This document shows positions 17,407-25,337 of a stretch of 64,000 bases of DNA, piece after piece. Numbering within the stretch: the first letter of the stretch is position 1; each line of letters starts with the position of its first letter. Made by a program: the position numbers and the translations under genes. The notes under the pieces were generated by a model. That model saw only the letters and a program-made list of their open reading frames with translations. It had not been told where the DNA came from and did not search any database. Source of the DNA: Planctomycetaceae bacterium (GTDB lineage: Bacteria > Planctomycetota > Planctomycetia > Pirellulales > Pirellulaceae); NCBI GenBank assembly GCA_002862205.1, contig PKCN01000072.1:1-64000 (forward strand), written 5' to 3'.

Positions 17407-19653
17407 ATGCAACTGAGTTTCGACTTCGTAGGCCGCCGTATAGCACTTGCAATGCTTGTCCTTGCATGTGGTGTCACGTCCGCTGCCGCTGCTGATTGGC
17501 CTTACTGGCGTGGTCCTTCCTTTGATGGAAAGGCAGAAGCAACAGGCCTACCAGATGACTGGGATCCTGCTGGTGGCGAAGACAGCAATGTGCTCTGGAA
17601 AAGGGAGGACATCGGTGGTCCCTGCACACCGATCGCAATGGATGGGCGGATCTACATGATTCAGCGTGCCCTGCCCTCAACCGATCGTGAAGGAGAAAAA
17701 GTCGTTTGTCTCGATGCGGTCACTGGAAAGACGTTGTGGGAAAACGCCTACAACGTATGGCTATCGGATGTTCCAGCTGAACGCGTTGGCTGGAGCAGCG
17801 TTGTGGGTGATCCTGAGACTGGAAATGTCTACACGCTGGGGGCATGTGATATTTTCCAGTGCATGGATGGTAAGACAGGTGAAACATTGTGGAGCATTCC
17901 ACTGCATGAACAGTTCGGCATGCTCAGCACCTATGGCGGGCGAACCAACTTTCCAGTCATTCACGAAAATCTGGTAATTATCAGCGGGATCATTATCAAC
18001 TGGGGCGATGCCGCCAAACCCAACCACAGGCTGATCGCGATGGACAAGAACACCGGCGAGGTGATCTGGTTTAGCGGAACCCGTGATCTTCCCTTCGATA
18101 CCACCTACTCAGCACCCAGCCTGGTCACCATTGATGGTCAACGGCAGTTGGTGATGGGTGCAGGCGACGGGGCTATCTGGGGGTTTCAACCTCGCACGGG
18201 CAAACCCTTGTGGCACTACAACCTTTCCCGTCGTGGAATTTTTGCCACACCACTGGTCGTTGGCAATCAGGTGTTCGCGAGTCACAGCGAAGAAAACGTT
18301 ACTCCCAACAATAATGTGATGGGGGCCGTCGCAGGCTTGCGTGTTACAGGCACTGGTGAGGACACAAAAGTCGAAGAACTCTGGAAGCAGATGGAAGTTG
18401 TAGCGGGCTATAGCGAACCGGTGCTGATCGGTGATCGTCTTTACGTCGTTGATGATCGTTGCAAAATGTGGATTTTTGATGCTGAGACTGGCGAACCGCT
18501 CCTTGAACGCAAGTCCTTCGTGGGAAGTCGTCAACGTTCTGCCCTGCTCCACGCGGATGGAAAGATCTATGTGCTAACAGAGAACGGTCGTTGGGCCGTG
18601 GTCGTCCCCAACGAAGAGGATGGCTTTGAAGTCCTCAACAAAGGCCGTGTCCGGAATACAGGATTTGCCGGATCACCCATCGTTGCCGATGGTCGGCTGT
18701 ATTTCCCAAGTACCACGGGACTGTATTGCGTTGCGACTCAAGGCAGCAGCCAAACCCCCGTCGTCATGGCGGATTCCATGGGCACCGAAACGCCAATATC
18801 AGAGAACCCAACCATCACTCAGGTCCAGATCGTTCCAGCCGAATCAGTCGTCAAACCCGGTGAAAGAATTGAACTCAAAATAAATGTGTTCAACGTATTG
18901 GGACAGCAACTCGAAACCCCGGACAATGTGACATTTGAATTATCAGGCCCCGGAAAAATTGAGGGTTCAACCTTCATCGCGCCGCAAGATGCGGCACATA
19001 CGGGAACGACCATCATTGCCAAAGTGGGTGATGCCAGTGGCAAAACACGAACGCGGATTGTGCCTCCCTTGCCATGGAAGTTCACGTTTGACGATCTGAA
19101 AAACCCTCCTTTGTCTTGGGTTGGTGCCCGCTATCGGCACGTCATCCGCGAAGTTGATGGTTCGCCTGCATTGACCAAAATCTCAACCATTCCCAAAGGA
19201 GCCCGTAGCCGGGCATGGATGGGATACAGTGACCTGTCCGAGTACACCATCAGTGCTGACGCGCGCGGTACTCGCATGAGCGATCAACTCCCGGATATCG
19301 GACTCACAGCACACGGCTATGTCCTGGACCTGATGGGCGAAAGTCAACAATTGCAGATCCGCACATGGTCTGCACAACTTCGAATGGCAGAAACCATCAA
19401 GTTTCCATGGAAGGAAGATACCTGGTACCGCATGAAGTTCCGTGTGGACATTGAAAGTGAGCCGCCAGCGGCAATCGCCGTGCTGCGGGGCAAAGTGTGG
19501 CCCCGCGATCAAGAAGAACCAAAAGAATGGACCATCACCGCACGAGATGAATCTCCAAACCTCGCAGCCAGTCCCGGGTTATATGGCAACGCCAAGGTAG
19601 CAGAATTGTACCTCGACAATGTCGAAGTCACAGCCAATACCCAAGAGCCCTGA
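17407..19653 (+). CDS. Exported PQQ-like beta-propeller repeat protein
   Basis: A 748-residue protein with a signal peptide (about residues 1-28, ending SAAAA). It opens with DWPYWRGPSFDGKAEATGLP, the usual start of planctomycete outer PQQ-like propellers, and has several blades of the pattern LDAVTGKTLWE, MDGKTGETLWS, MDKNTGEVIWF, FDAETGEPLLE. These W-containing motifs form an 8-blade propeller as in quinoprotein dehydrogenases, but I see no clear catalytic PQQ site, so an enzyme role is unproven. After residue about 460 comes an Ig-like segment (IVPAESVVKPGERIELKI) and a beta-sandwich C-terminal part that I cannot name. It is followed at 107 bases by a second propeller gene. Confidence 0.85.
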   Translation: MQLSFDFVGRRIALAMLVLACGVTSAAAADWPYWRGPSFDGKAEATGLPDDWDPAGGEDSNVLWKREDIGGPCTPIAMDGRIYMIQRALPSTDREGEKVVCLDAVTGKTLWENAYNVWLSDVPAERVGWSSVVGDPETGNVYTLGACDIFQCMDGKTGETLWSIPLHEQFGMLSTYGGRTNFPVIHENLVIISGIIINWGDAAKPNHRLIAMDKNTGEVIWFSGTRDLPFDTTYSAPSLVTIDGQRQLVMGAGDGAIWGFQPRTGKPLWHYNLSRRGIFATPLVVGNQVFASHSEENVTPNNNVMGAVAGLRVTGTGEDTKVEELWKQMEVVAGYSEPVLIGDRLYVVDDRCKMWIFDAETGEPLLERKSFVGSRQRSALLHADGKIYVLTENGRWAVVVPNEEDGFEVLNKGRVRNTGFAGSPIVADGRLYFPSTTGLYCVATQGSSQTPVVMADSMGTETPISENPTITQVQIVPAESVVKPGERIELKINVFNVLGQQLETPDNVTFELSGPGKIEGSTFIAPQDAAHTGTTIIAKVGDASGKTRTRIVPPLPWKFTFDDLKNPPLSWVGARYRHVIREVDGSPALTKISTIPKGARSRAWMGYSDLSEYTISADARGTRMSDQLPDIGLTAHGYVLDLMGESQQLQIRTWSAQLRMAETIKFPWKEDTWYRMKFRVDIESEPPAAIAVLRGKVWPRDQEEPKEWTITARDESPNLAASPGLYGNAKVAELYLDNVEVTANTQEP

Positions 19654-19760
19654 ATACGGCCCTGATGAATTTCCCGTTAGCGCACATCGCAACCTGCGAT
19701 CGGCTCTGACATTCCTGAATTTTACCTGACACAAAACCTCCACAACATCCCTAGTGAGTC

Positions 19761-21980
19761 ATGCGTAATAACGAACTTTCCGCCTGGACTTTATTGATTG
19801 CATCTGCCGTTATCGGCAGCGTCACCATGCTTTCTCTGAGCGGCTGCAAGCCGCCAGCTCCGGCTAGTGTCGACATCTCGACAGGTCAATACGCTGAAAG
19901 CAACACAAAGACCAACAACAACGTTACTGCCTCTTCATCACAAGCTGTAGAGACTCCCTTACCTGCAAACGACGTGGCAGCCGAAGATTCAACAGCCGCT
20001 GCCGAACAACCAGCCGCTGCCGAACAACCAGCCGCTGCCGAACAACCAGCCGCTGCCGAACAACCAGCCGCCGCTGCGGTCACTAACAATTCAGCAGAGG
20101 TCGTTTCCGCTGGAGGTGACTGGCCTCAGTGGGGTGGTACGCGAGAGCGAAACAATACTCCGGGAGTCAAGAACCTTCCGCTGGAGTGGGACATTGGAAA
20201 ATTCGATCGACGCTCAGGTGCATGGGATGACTCAAAAGCAAAGAACATTCGCTGGTTCTCGAATCTTGGCAGCCAGACCTATGGCAACCCGGTAATCGCC
20301 GGCGGTCAGGTCTATGTCGGAACCAATAACGGGGCAGGTCACCTCAAACGATTTCCTTCCAAAGTGGACCTTGGTTGTCTGCTTGCCTTTGACGAGAAGA
20401 GTGGCGACTTTAAATGGCAGCACAGCAGTGAAAAGCTGATCACTGGCCGTGTTCATGACTGGCCGCTTCAGGGTGTGTGCTGCTCTCCACTGGTTGAGGG
20501 AAACCGACTTTGGTTTGTCACCAGTCGGGGTGAAGTACGTTGCCTTGATACCGAAGGATTTTACGACAATGAAGATGACGGTCCAGTAAAAGACGAAATG
20601 GTCTCTTTAGCTGCCATCATGAAAACTGCTCCCCCCGCCGGTGCAGCGGAGGGTGAGGCATCGGCTTTTGAGCTGGCATTGGCTGGCTTGGCCGAAGGTA
20701 AACTGACCGATGCCGCCAAAGCAGCATTAGCAGCTTCCGGAGCAGAAGTCGAAGGTGATGTCAAAATCGAAACGGTTACTGACGGCAAAGCATGGAAGGC
20801 GACCGGCAAATTCGGTGGCGTCGATCGAGAACTTACGATCAAACAGATCGGACCCCGCATCAAGTTCTTCAAAAAACTTGGCGCTTCGGATAAGCGAGAT
20901 GCAGATGTAATCTGGGTTTACAACATGATGGGTTCCGAAATGGGAATCAGCCAACACAACATGTGCTCATGCAGCGTGACCAGCTATGGCGACCTGCTAT
21001 TCGTGAACACAGGCAATGGGCTGGATGAGTCGCACTACAACCTGCCCGCTCCGGATGCTCCCAGTTTCATCTGCATGAATAAGAACACCGGCGAAGTCCT
21101 GTGGACCAACGGCGCGCCGGCAAAGAACATTCTGCACGGCCAGTGGTCGAGCCCAACCGTGGGAACATTCAAGGGTGTCCCGCAGGCGTTGTTTGCTGGT
21201 GGAGACGGAATTCTTTACAGTTTCCGTGCTGACGAAGGCAAAGATGGCAATCCTGAATTGCTTTGGAAATTCGACTGCAATCCCAAAACCAGCAAGTGGA
21301 TCCTTGGCGGTGAAGGTACTCGAAATAATCTGATTGCCACGCCTGTGGTTTACGATGGCCTCGTATATATCGCTGTCGGTCAGGATCCTGAACATGGGGA
21401 GGGTCAAGGGCATCTTTGGTGCATCAACCCGAACATGCGAGGTGACATTTCGCCGACACTTGCGATGAAGCTTGGTGACGATGGAAAGCGGACTCCCATT
21501 CCCCACCGGCGAATTCAAGCCGTCGAGCCCGAGAATGGTGAAGTCGTAGTTGACAACCCCAACTCGGGTGTGGTTTGGCACTACAGCATCATGGACACGA
21601 ATGGCGACGAAGAAATTGACTTTGAGGAAGAAATGCACCGCTCCATTGGAACTTGTGCAATCAAAGACGATGTTCTGTATGTCGCTGACTTCTCAGGACT
21701 CGTCCACTGCCTTGATGCCAAAGGCACGAAAGACGGTAAACCCATTGTCCACTTCACCTATGACATGCTCGCCCAAAGCTGGGGAAGCCCGTTGATTGCA
21801 GATGGACACGTATTCATTGGTGATGAAGATGGAGATGTTGCGATTTTCGAATTTGGAAAGGACAATGTTGAGCCTATCGATGAAATCAACATGGGTAGCA
21901 GTGTTTACAGTACACCCGTGGGTGCAAATGACTCGATCTTCATTAGCACCAAAGACAAATTATTCTCAATCGGAAAATAA
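19761..21980 (+). CDS. PQQ-like beta-propeller lipoprotein
   Basis: A 739-residue protein with a lipoprotein signal (lipobox LSGC, Cys29), so it is probably anchored in a membrane. A low-complexity linker follows, with four AAAEQP units, before the propeller begins at about residue 119 (DWPQWGGTRERNNTPGVKNLP). Blades such as FDEKSGDFKWQ, MNKNTGEVLWT and LDAKGTKDGKP are visible. In the middle (about residues 285-375) is a non-propeller insertion rich in Ala, Glu and Lys with AAPPAG-like repeats. The start and the linker differ from the upstream propeller although the blades are alike, so the two are paralogs but not recent duplicates. A hairpin terminator follows the stop at 38 bases. Confidence 0.85.
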   Translation: MRNNELSAWTLLIASAVIGSVTMLSLSGCKPPAPASVDISTGQYAESNTKTNNNVTASSSQAVETPLPANDVAAEDSTAAAEQPAAAEQPAAAEQPAAAEQPAAAAVTNNSAEVVSAGGDWPQWGGTRERNNTPGVKNLPLEWDIGKFDRRSGAWDDSKAKNIRWFSNLGSQTYGNPVIAGGQVYVGTNNGAGHLKRFPSKVDLGCLLAFDEKSGDFKWQHSSEKLITGRVHDWPLQGVCCSPLVEGNRLWFVTSRGEVRCLDTEGFYDNEDDGPVKDEMVSLAAIMKTAPPAGAAEGEASAFELALAGLAEGKLTDAAKAALAASGAEVEGDVKIETVTDGKAWKATGKFGGVDRELTIKQIGPRIKFFKKLGASDKRDADVIWVYNMMGSEMGISQHNMCSCSVTSYGDLLFVNTGNGLDESHYNLPAPDAPSFICMNKNTGEVLWTNGAPAKNILHGQWSSPTVGTFKGVPQALFAGGDGILYSFRADEGKDGNPELLWKFDCNPKTSKWILGGEGTRNNLIATPVVYDGLVYIAVGQDPEHGEGQGHLWCINPNMRGDISPTLAMKLGDDGKRTPIPHRRIQAVEPENGEVVVDNPNSGVVWHYSIMDTNGDEEIDFEEEMHRSIGTCAIKDDVLYVADFSGLVHCLDAKGTKDGKPIVHFTYDMLAQSWGSPLIADGHVFIGDEDGDVAIFEFGKDNVEPIDEINMGSSVYSTPVGANDSIFISTKDKLFSIGK
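19995..20066. repeat. 18-bp tandem repeat, four perfect copies (AAAEQP)
   Basis: The unit gccgctgccgaacaacca occurs four times in frame in the linker of the lipoprotein gene. Identical copies suggest recent slippage or duplication; the repeat would tune the distance between lipid anchor and propeller. Confidence 0.95.
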
Positions 21981-22017
21981 AGAACTGAAGTCGCCGTCGA
22001 GAATCTCTGCACGACCG

Positions 22018-22055
22018 ACAACCCTTTGGGACTTGTAAAGTAACCAAAGGGTTGT
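22018..22055 (+). terminator. Hairpin terminator or leader structure after the propeller lipoprotein gene
   Basis: A 12-bp perfect stem (ACAACCCTTTGG pairing with CCAAAGGGTTGT) with a 14-base loop, 38 bases past the stop at 21980 and only 21 bases before the receiver gene start at 22077. The T-run after it is poor (tccg), so it may weaken rather than stop transcription. Confidence 0.65.
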
Positions 22056-22076
22056 TCCGAATCTTTGAAATACACC

Positions 22077-22460
22077 ATGTCAAAAACTCTCTTGGACTGC
22101 GGAAATTGTGGTCCCGACTTTCACGCTATCAGACAAATGGTTTCGAATCACTTCGGAGCTTCTGTCGTCCAATCTCATGGCGTCGAAGACACCCTGGAAA
22201 TCCTCCGTAACCAATCAGTCGATCTTGTGACCGTTAATCGTAAACTTGATCGGGACTACAGTGATGGCCTTGATGTGGCTGTCGCAATCAAATCGGATCC
22301 GGAACTGGGCTCGGTGCCTGTGATGCTGGTCACCAATTACGACGAGCATCAGGAAACGGCAATCGCAGCCGGTTGTGTCAGGGGCTTCGGAAAGCTTGCC
22401 ATCAAAGATCCAGAGACCCGACAGCTCATGGAGCCGTTTTTGGCATCCGAGACAGAATGA
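22077..22460 (+). CDS. Receiver-like (CheY-fold) protein without phospho-acceptor Asp
   Basis: A 127-residue protein with the overall pattern of a response-regulator receiver: VTVNRKLDRDYSDGLDVAVAIK (in place of DLVLLD...DG...), VPVMLVTNYDEHQETAIAAG, and a late Lys in GFGKLAIKD. The residue equal to the phospho-acceptor Asp57 of CheY is Asn54. The start MSKTLLDCGNCGPDFHAI also lacks the usual acidic pair. I therefore read it as a degenerate receiver that is not phosphorylated in the normal way, perhaps a protein-protein adaptor. No output domain and no histidine kinase next to it. The ATG at 22077 is preferred; a TTG at 22065 is in frame. Confidence 0.72.
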   Translation: MSKTLLDCGNCGPDFHAIRQMVSNHFGASVVQSHGVEDTLEILRNQSVDLVTVNRKLDRDYSDGLDVAVAIKSDPELGSVPVMLVTNYDEHQETAIAAGCVRGFGKLAIKDPETRQLMEPFLASETE

Positions 22461-22604
22461 GTCAGTGCTCCGGAATCGGTCCCCGGAATACGCCCTCCAA
22501 GCCTCCTGTTCGTAGACCGCTATCAAGGTAAGGTTCGATTGATGGCCTTCTCTTGAACTTCAAGGCGGGTAGGATGGAGACCAACCCGAGCACAGAAAGA
22601 GTCG

Positions 22605-23015
22605 ATGAACGGTAAGTATCGCAAACTTCTCGCAGCTAAGATCCACCGAGCCACAGTCACGGCGGCAGACGTCGACTATGAGGGAAGTGTAACCATTCCG
22701 CCTGAACTGCTTGAAGCGGCGTGCATTCACCCCTACGAGTCAATTCACGTCTGGAACACCACGCGTGGCACACGTCTTGAAACTTATGCCATTGCAGGCC
22801 TGAAGGATTCAAATGACATCTGCGCTAATGGAGCAGCTGCGCACCTGATTCGTCCGGGTGATCAGGTCATTTTGGCGGCCTACACGATGGTTGCCGAGGA
22901 AGACATCCAATCCCATCGGCCCCAATTGATTTTTGTGAATGAGGCAAATCGAGTCGTTCGTTCGGGGCCAGAAATACCGGGTCCGCAACGACGTAACGTC
23001 ACGAAAGGCTATTGA
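22605..23015 (+). CDS. panD: Aspartate 1-decarboxylase
   Basis: A 136-residue protein with LLAAKIHRATVTAADVDYEGS: Lys12 and Tyr25 are present and self-cleavage would occur between Gly27 and Ser28, giving the pyruvoyl cofactor on Ser28. The later NGAAAHLIRPGDQVIL is also conserved. The enzyme makes beta-alanine from aspartate in the pantothenate/CoA pathway. The stop codon overlaps the start of the next gene (TTGA), so the two are translationally coupled or at least one operon. No other pan gene is nearby. Confidence 0.95.
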   Translation: MNGKYRKLLAAKIHRATVTAADVDYEGSVTIPPELLEAACIHPYESIHVWNTTRGTRLETYAIAGLKDSNDICANGAAAHLIRPGDQVILAAYTMVAEEDIQSHRPQLIFVNEANRVVRSGPEIPGPQRRNVTKGY

Positions 23016-23557
23016 ATCACGTGCAAGGATTCGGAATCGTAATTGTGGCCATCCTGATCGGCTTGGTAGCGGGATGCCTGCTGGGAACCCAACCCAGCGT
23101 GAATGGCCAGTTAGCGAAGTACCTCGAGCATCCCCTGCAAGCTTCACTCATTTCCTTTGTTAGCGGAACACTGATCATTTTGGTGCTTTCAGCGGTGACC
23201 GGGACATTTCCGCCAGTTTTTACGTCGCCACCGCGAGATTTCCCGTGGTGGATATGGTGCGGGGGTGCCATTGGCGTGATTCTGGTGACCAGTTCGCTGA
23301 TTTTCGTGCCCCGGGTGGGCTCACTGCCCTGGTTTGCTGCGGTCATGACCGGTCAAACCGTCGCCGCAATGCTATTGGATCATTTTGGATTATTGGGTAA
23401 TCCCCGAGCTGTGGCGTCCCCCCTGAGACTACTGGGGGCCAGTTTGTTGATTGCCGGGGTGCTGGTGATCGTCCAAGCCAAGCGTACAGAACATTCACAA
23501 GGCGTCGGATCCTCCGGACCCGAAGTAAAAGAATCGAATTCGAACCCGCGGAATTGA
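23012..23557 (+). CDS. YdcZ/DUF606-type small membrane transporter
   Basis: A 181-residue protein with about five hydrophobic segments (residues about 7-25, 43-65, 80-98, 110-128, 140-155). The pattern GTQPSVNGQLAKYLEHPLQASLISFVSGT is the N-terminal block of the YdcZ (DUF606) branch of drug/metabolite transporters, and the PWWIWCGGAIGV segment fits it too. The C-terminal 25 residues are polar. Substrate unknown. It starts with TTG overlapping the panD stop, or with GTG at 23021. The overlap suggests joint transcription, but no functional link to pantothenate is shown. Confidence 0.8.
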   Translation: MNHVQGFGIVIVAILIGLVAGCLLGTQPSVNGQLAKYLEHPLQASLISFVSGTLIILVLSAVTGTFPPVFTSPPRDFPWWIWCGGAIGVILVTSSLIFVPRVGSLPWFAAVMTGQTVAAMLLDHFGLLGNPRAVASPLRLLGASLLIAGVLVIVQAKRTEHSQGVGSSGPEVKESNSNPRN

Positions 23558-23716
23558 CCCACAGCCAGCCACCCCCCCTGAGAATGGCGTATCAGGCCCG
23601 AAATTGCTAATCTTTCGGTCTACACGTCCCCAAAAGCAAGGAAACCTTGATGATCCGCACAATCCACGGTTGAGGCAAATTTTAACCGTGCCTATTGTAG
23701 TGAGGTGAAAGCAGCC

Positions 23717-24229
23717 ATGAGTTCAGCCCCCCCACAGATGAAATACCGTCAAATTGACAAAATCACCTCCATTGAACCGGGAAAACGGCTCACGGCGGAG
23801 AGGACGTTACGCGCGGACGAGGAGTACCTGAAGGATCATTTCCCAAGATTTCCGGTGATGCCCGGGGTGATGATGCTGGAAGCCCTCCATCAAGCAGCTG
23901 TATGGCTGGTGAGAGCTGACGACGAATTCAAAACACCTTTGGTATTGCTTCGAGAGACGCGAGGCGTCAAATTCGGCGACTTTCTGGCTCCGGGCGAAAC
24001 CCTGCAAATCGCGGTGGACGTCGTCAAACAGGATGGAAATAGAACAACTCTGAAGGCATCCGCGACCAAACAGGGGCGAGTAACCGTTTCTGCACGATTG
24101 ATACTGGAACGCTGTTGGACCGGTGATCCCGAGCATTTCGGCACGGATGCAAAGGTTTTGGAATCCACCAAACGGCAGTTTCTGGAACTTACAAAACAAC
24201 TTACTGGGCAAGTCGCTCTCAGCGACTAA
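23717..24229 (+). CDS. FabZ-like 3-hydroxyacyl-ACP dehydratase
   Basis: A 170-residue hot-dog-fold protein. DHFPRFPVMPGVMMLEALHQ carries the catalytic His41 and Glu55 at the FabZ spacing. The start is fixed by a good ribosome-binding site (TGAGGTGA) eight bases before the ATG at 23717. It is somewhat longer than FabZ (about 150) because of a C-terminal helix-like extension. The enzyme would dehydrate 3-hydroxyacyl-ACP. It is the first gene of a cluster with an ACP, a second FabZ-like protein and FabF, so a role in making or modifying a special acyl chain is likely, in addition to or in place of general fatty acid synthesis. Confidence 0.82.
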   Translation: MSSAPPQMKYRQIDKITSIEPGKRLTAERTLRADEEYLKDHFPRFPVMPGVMMLEALHQAAVWLVRADDEFKTPLVLLRETRGVKFGDFLAPGETLQIAVDVVKQDGNRTTLKASATKQGRVTVSARLILERCWTGDPEHFGTDAKVLESTKRQFLELTKQLTGQVALSD

Positions 24230-24283
24230 CTCGATCCATATCACTACACTCAAATTACGACACGTTCGCAAAAGGATTCACTG

Positions 24284-24679
24284 ATGGGCCTTTCCCAAGA
24301 CGAGATTTTCGAAAAGGTACAAGAAGCTCTGGTTGACGCTCTGGGCGTTGATGATGATGAAGTCAATCGTGAGGCTACCTTGGTAGGCGATCTCGGAGCC
24401 GAATCCATCGACTTTCTGGATATCGTTTTCAAGCTCGAGAAGTCTTTCGAAATCAATATCGAGCGAACAGAATTGGCACCCGAAGACATTTTGACTGATG
24501 GGAATTATGTCCAAGATGGGGTCGTAACAGCCGACGGCATGGCAGAACTGAAACGCCGAATGCCATGGGCGAATATGAGTGAGTTCGAGCAGAATCCTCG
24601 AGTTCAGGACTTCGGCAACCTGCTGACGGTGGGTGATCTTTGCAGTTATGTTGGCAGTAAAATCGGCAGTGACGCCTGA
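24284..24679 (+). CDS. Acyl carrier protein with an unusual insertion
   Basis: A 131-residue acyl carrier protein; the usual length is about 78. DLGAESIDFLDIVFKLE carries the phosphopantetheine Ser41. Helix I and II are normal. Between helix III (about residue 66) and the last helix (LLTVGDLCSYV, about residue 113) there are about 45 extra residues (NYVQDGVVTADGMAELKRRMP...). The gene is the second of the fatty-acid-type cluster, 54 bases after the dehydratase. An ACP dedicated to this cluster would separate its acyl pool from general lipid synthesis; this is inference. Confidence 0.88.
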   Translation: MGLSQDEIFEKVQEALVDALGVDDDEVNREATLVGDLGAESIDFLDIVFKLEKSFEINIERTELAPEDILTDGNYVQDGVVTADGMAELKRRMPWANMSEFEQNPRVQDFGNLLTVGDLCSYVGSKIGSDA

Positions 24680-24759
24680 ATCTAACATCCAAAAGCGTTG
24701 CTCACAGGAAATGATCAACGATCGGTTTCCAAGTTTTTCTCTTTGTGGTTGATGAATCA

Positions 24760-25266
24760 ATGCGATGGTTTTGGATTGATCGATTCACCGAATTTGTAAG
24801 CGGCAGTCATGCCCGTGGGTACAAAAATGTAACGCTTGCCGAAGAAGCATTAGATGAATACTGCCCGGGCTACCCCATGCTGCCACCGACTTTGATCATT
24901 GAGGGCATGGCTCAGATGGGAGGAATTCTGGTATCCGAGCACTTCCAATTTGACAAGCATGTTGTCCTTGCCAAAGTTGGCAAAGCCAAGTTTCACCAAC
25001 CTGCAAGAAATGGTGACCAGCTTTCATTGGCAGTCGACTTGGATGCTGTTCAAGACACGGGAGCAACCGTAACTTGCCTCAGTCACTCAGGAGACCAACT
25101 ACAAGCGGAAATCGATTTGATGTTCGCTTTTTTGGAGGATGGTCGGTTCACGGACGGTCCACTTTTCAATCCGGGCATGCTGAGAGACATGCTCCGAATG
25201 ATGAATTTTTTCCACGTGGCAGTCGATCCTGATGGAAACCCTGTTCAGGAATACACAAACATCTAG
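24760..25266 (+). CDS. FabZ-like hot-dog protein lacking the catalytic His
   Basis: A 168-residue protein of the FabZ/FabA-like hot-dog family. At the active site it reads DEYCPGYPMLPPTLIIEGMAQ: aligned to [20 protein letters not shown] the catalytic His is Tyr34, while Glu48 is kept. PG of the P-G-V turn is PP-T. It probably cannot dehydrate in the usual way. It may bind acyl-ACP, act as a thioesterase-like or isomerase partner, or form a heterodimer with the intact FabZ-like protein two genes upstream. I chose the ATG at 24760 (MRWFWIDRFTEF) over a GTG at 24745. Third gene of the cluster. Confidence 0.78.
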   Translation: MRWFWIDRFTEFVSGSHARGYKNVTLAEEALDEYCPGYPMLPPTLIIEGMAQMGGILVSEHFQFDKHVVLAKVGKAKFHQPARNGDQLSLAVDLDAVQDTGATVTCLSHSGDQLQAEIDLMFAFLEDGRFTDGPLFNPGMLRDMLRMMNFFHVAVDPDGNPVQEYTNI

Positions 25267-25337
25267 TTCCCACACTCACAGCGGTAAGTCAAACTCGATC
25301 GCTAGCCGCTTCCCCCACTTCTTAGAAAGCTCGCCTG

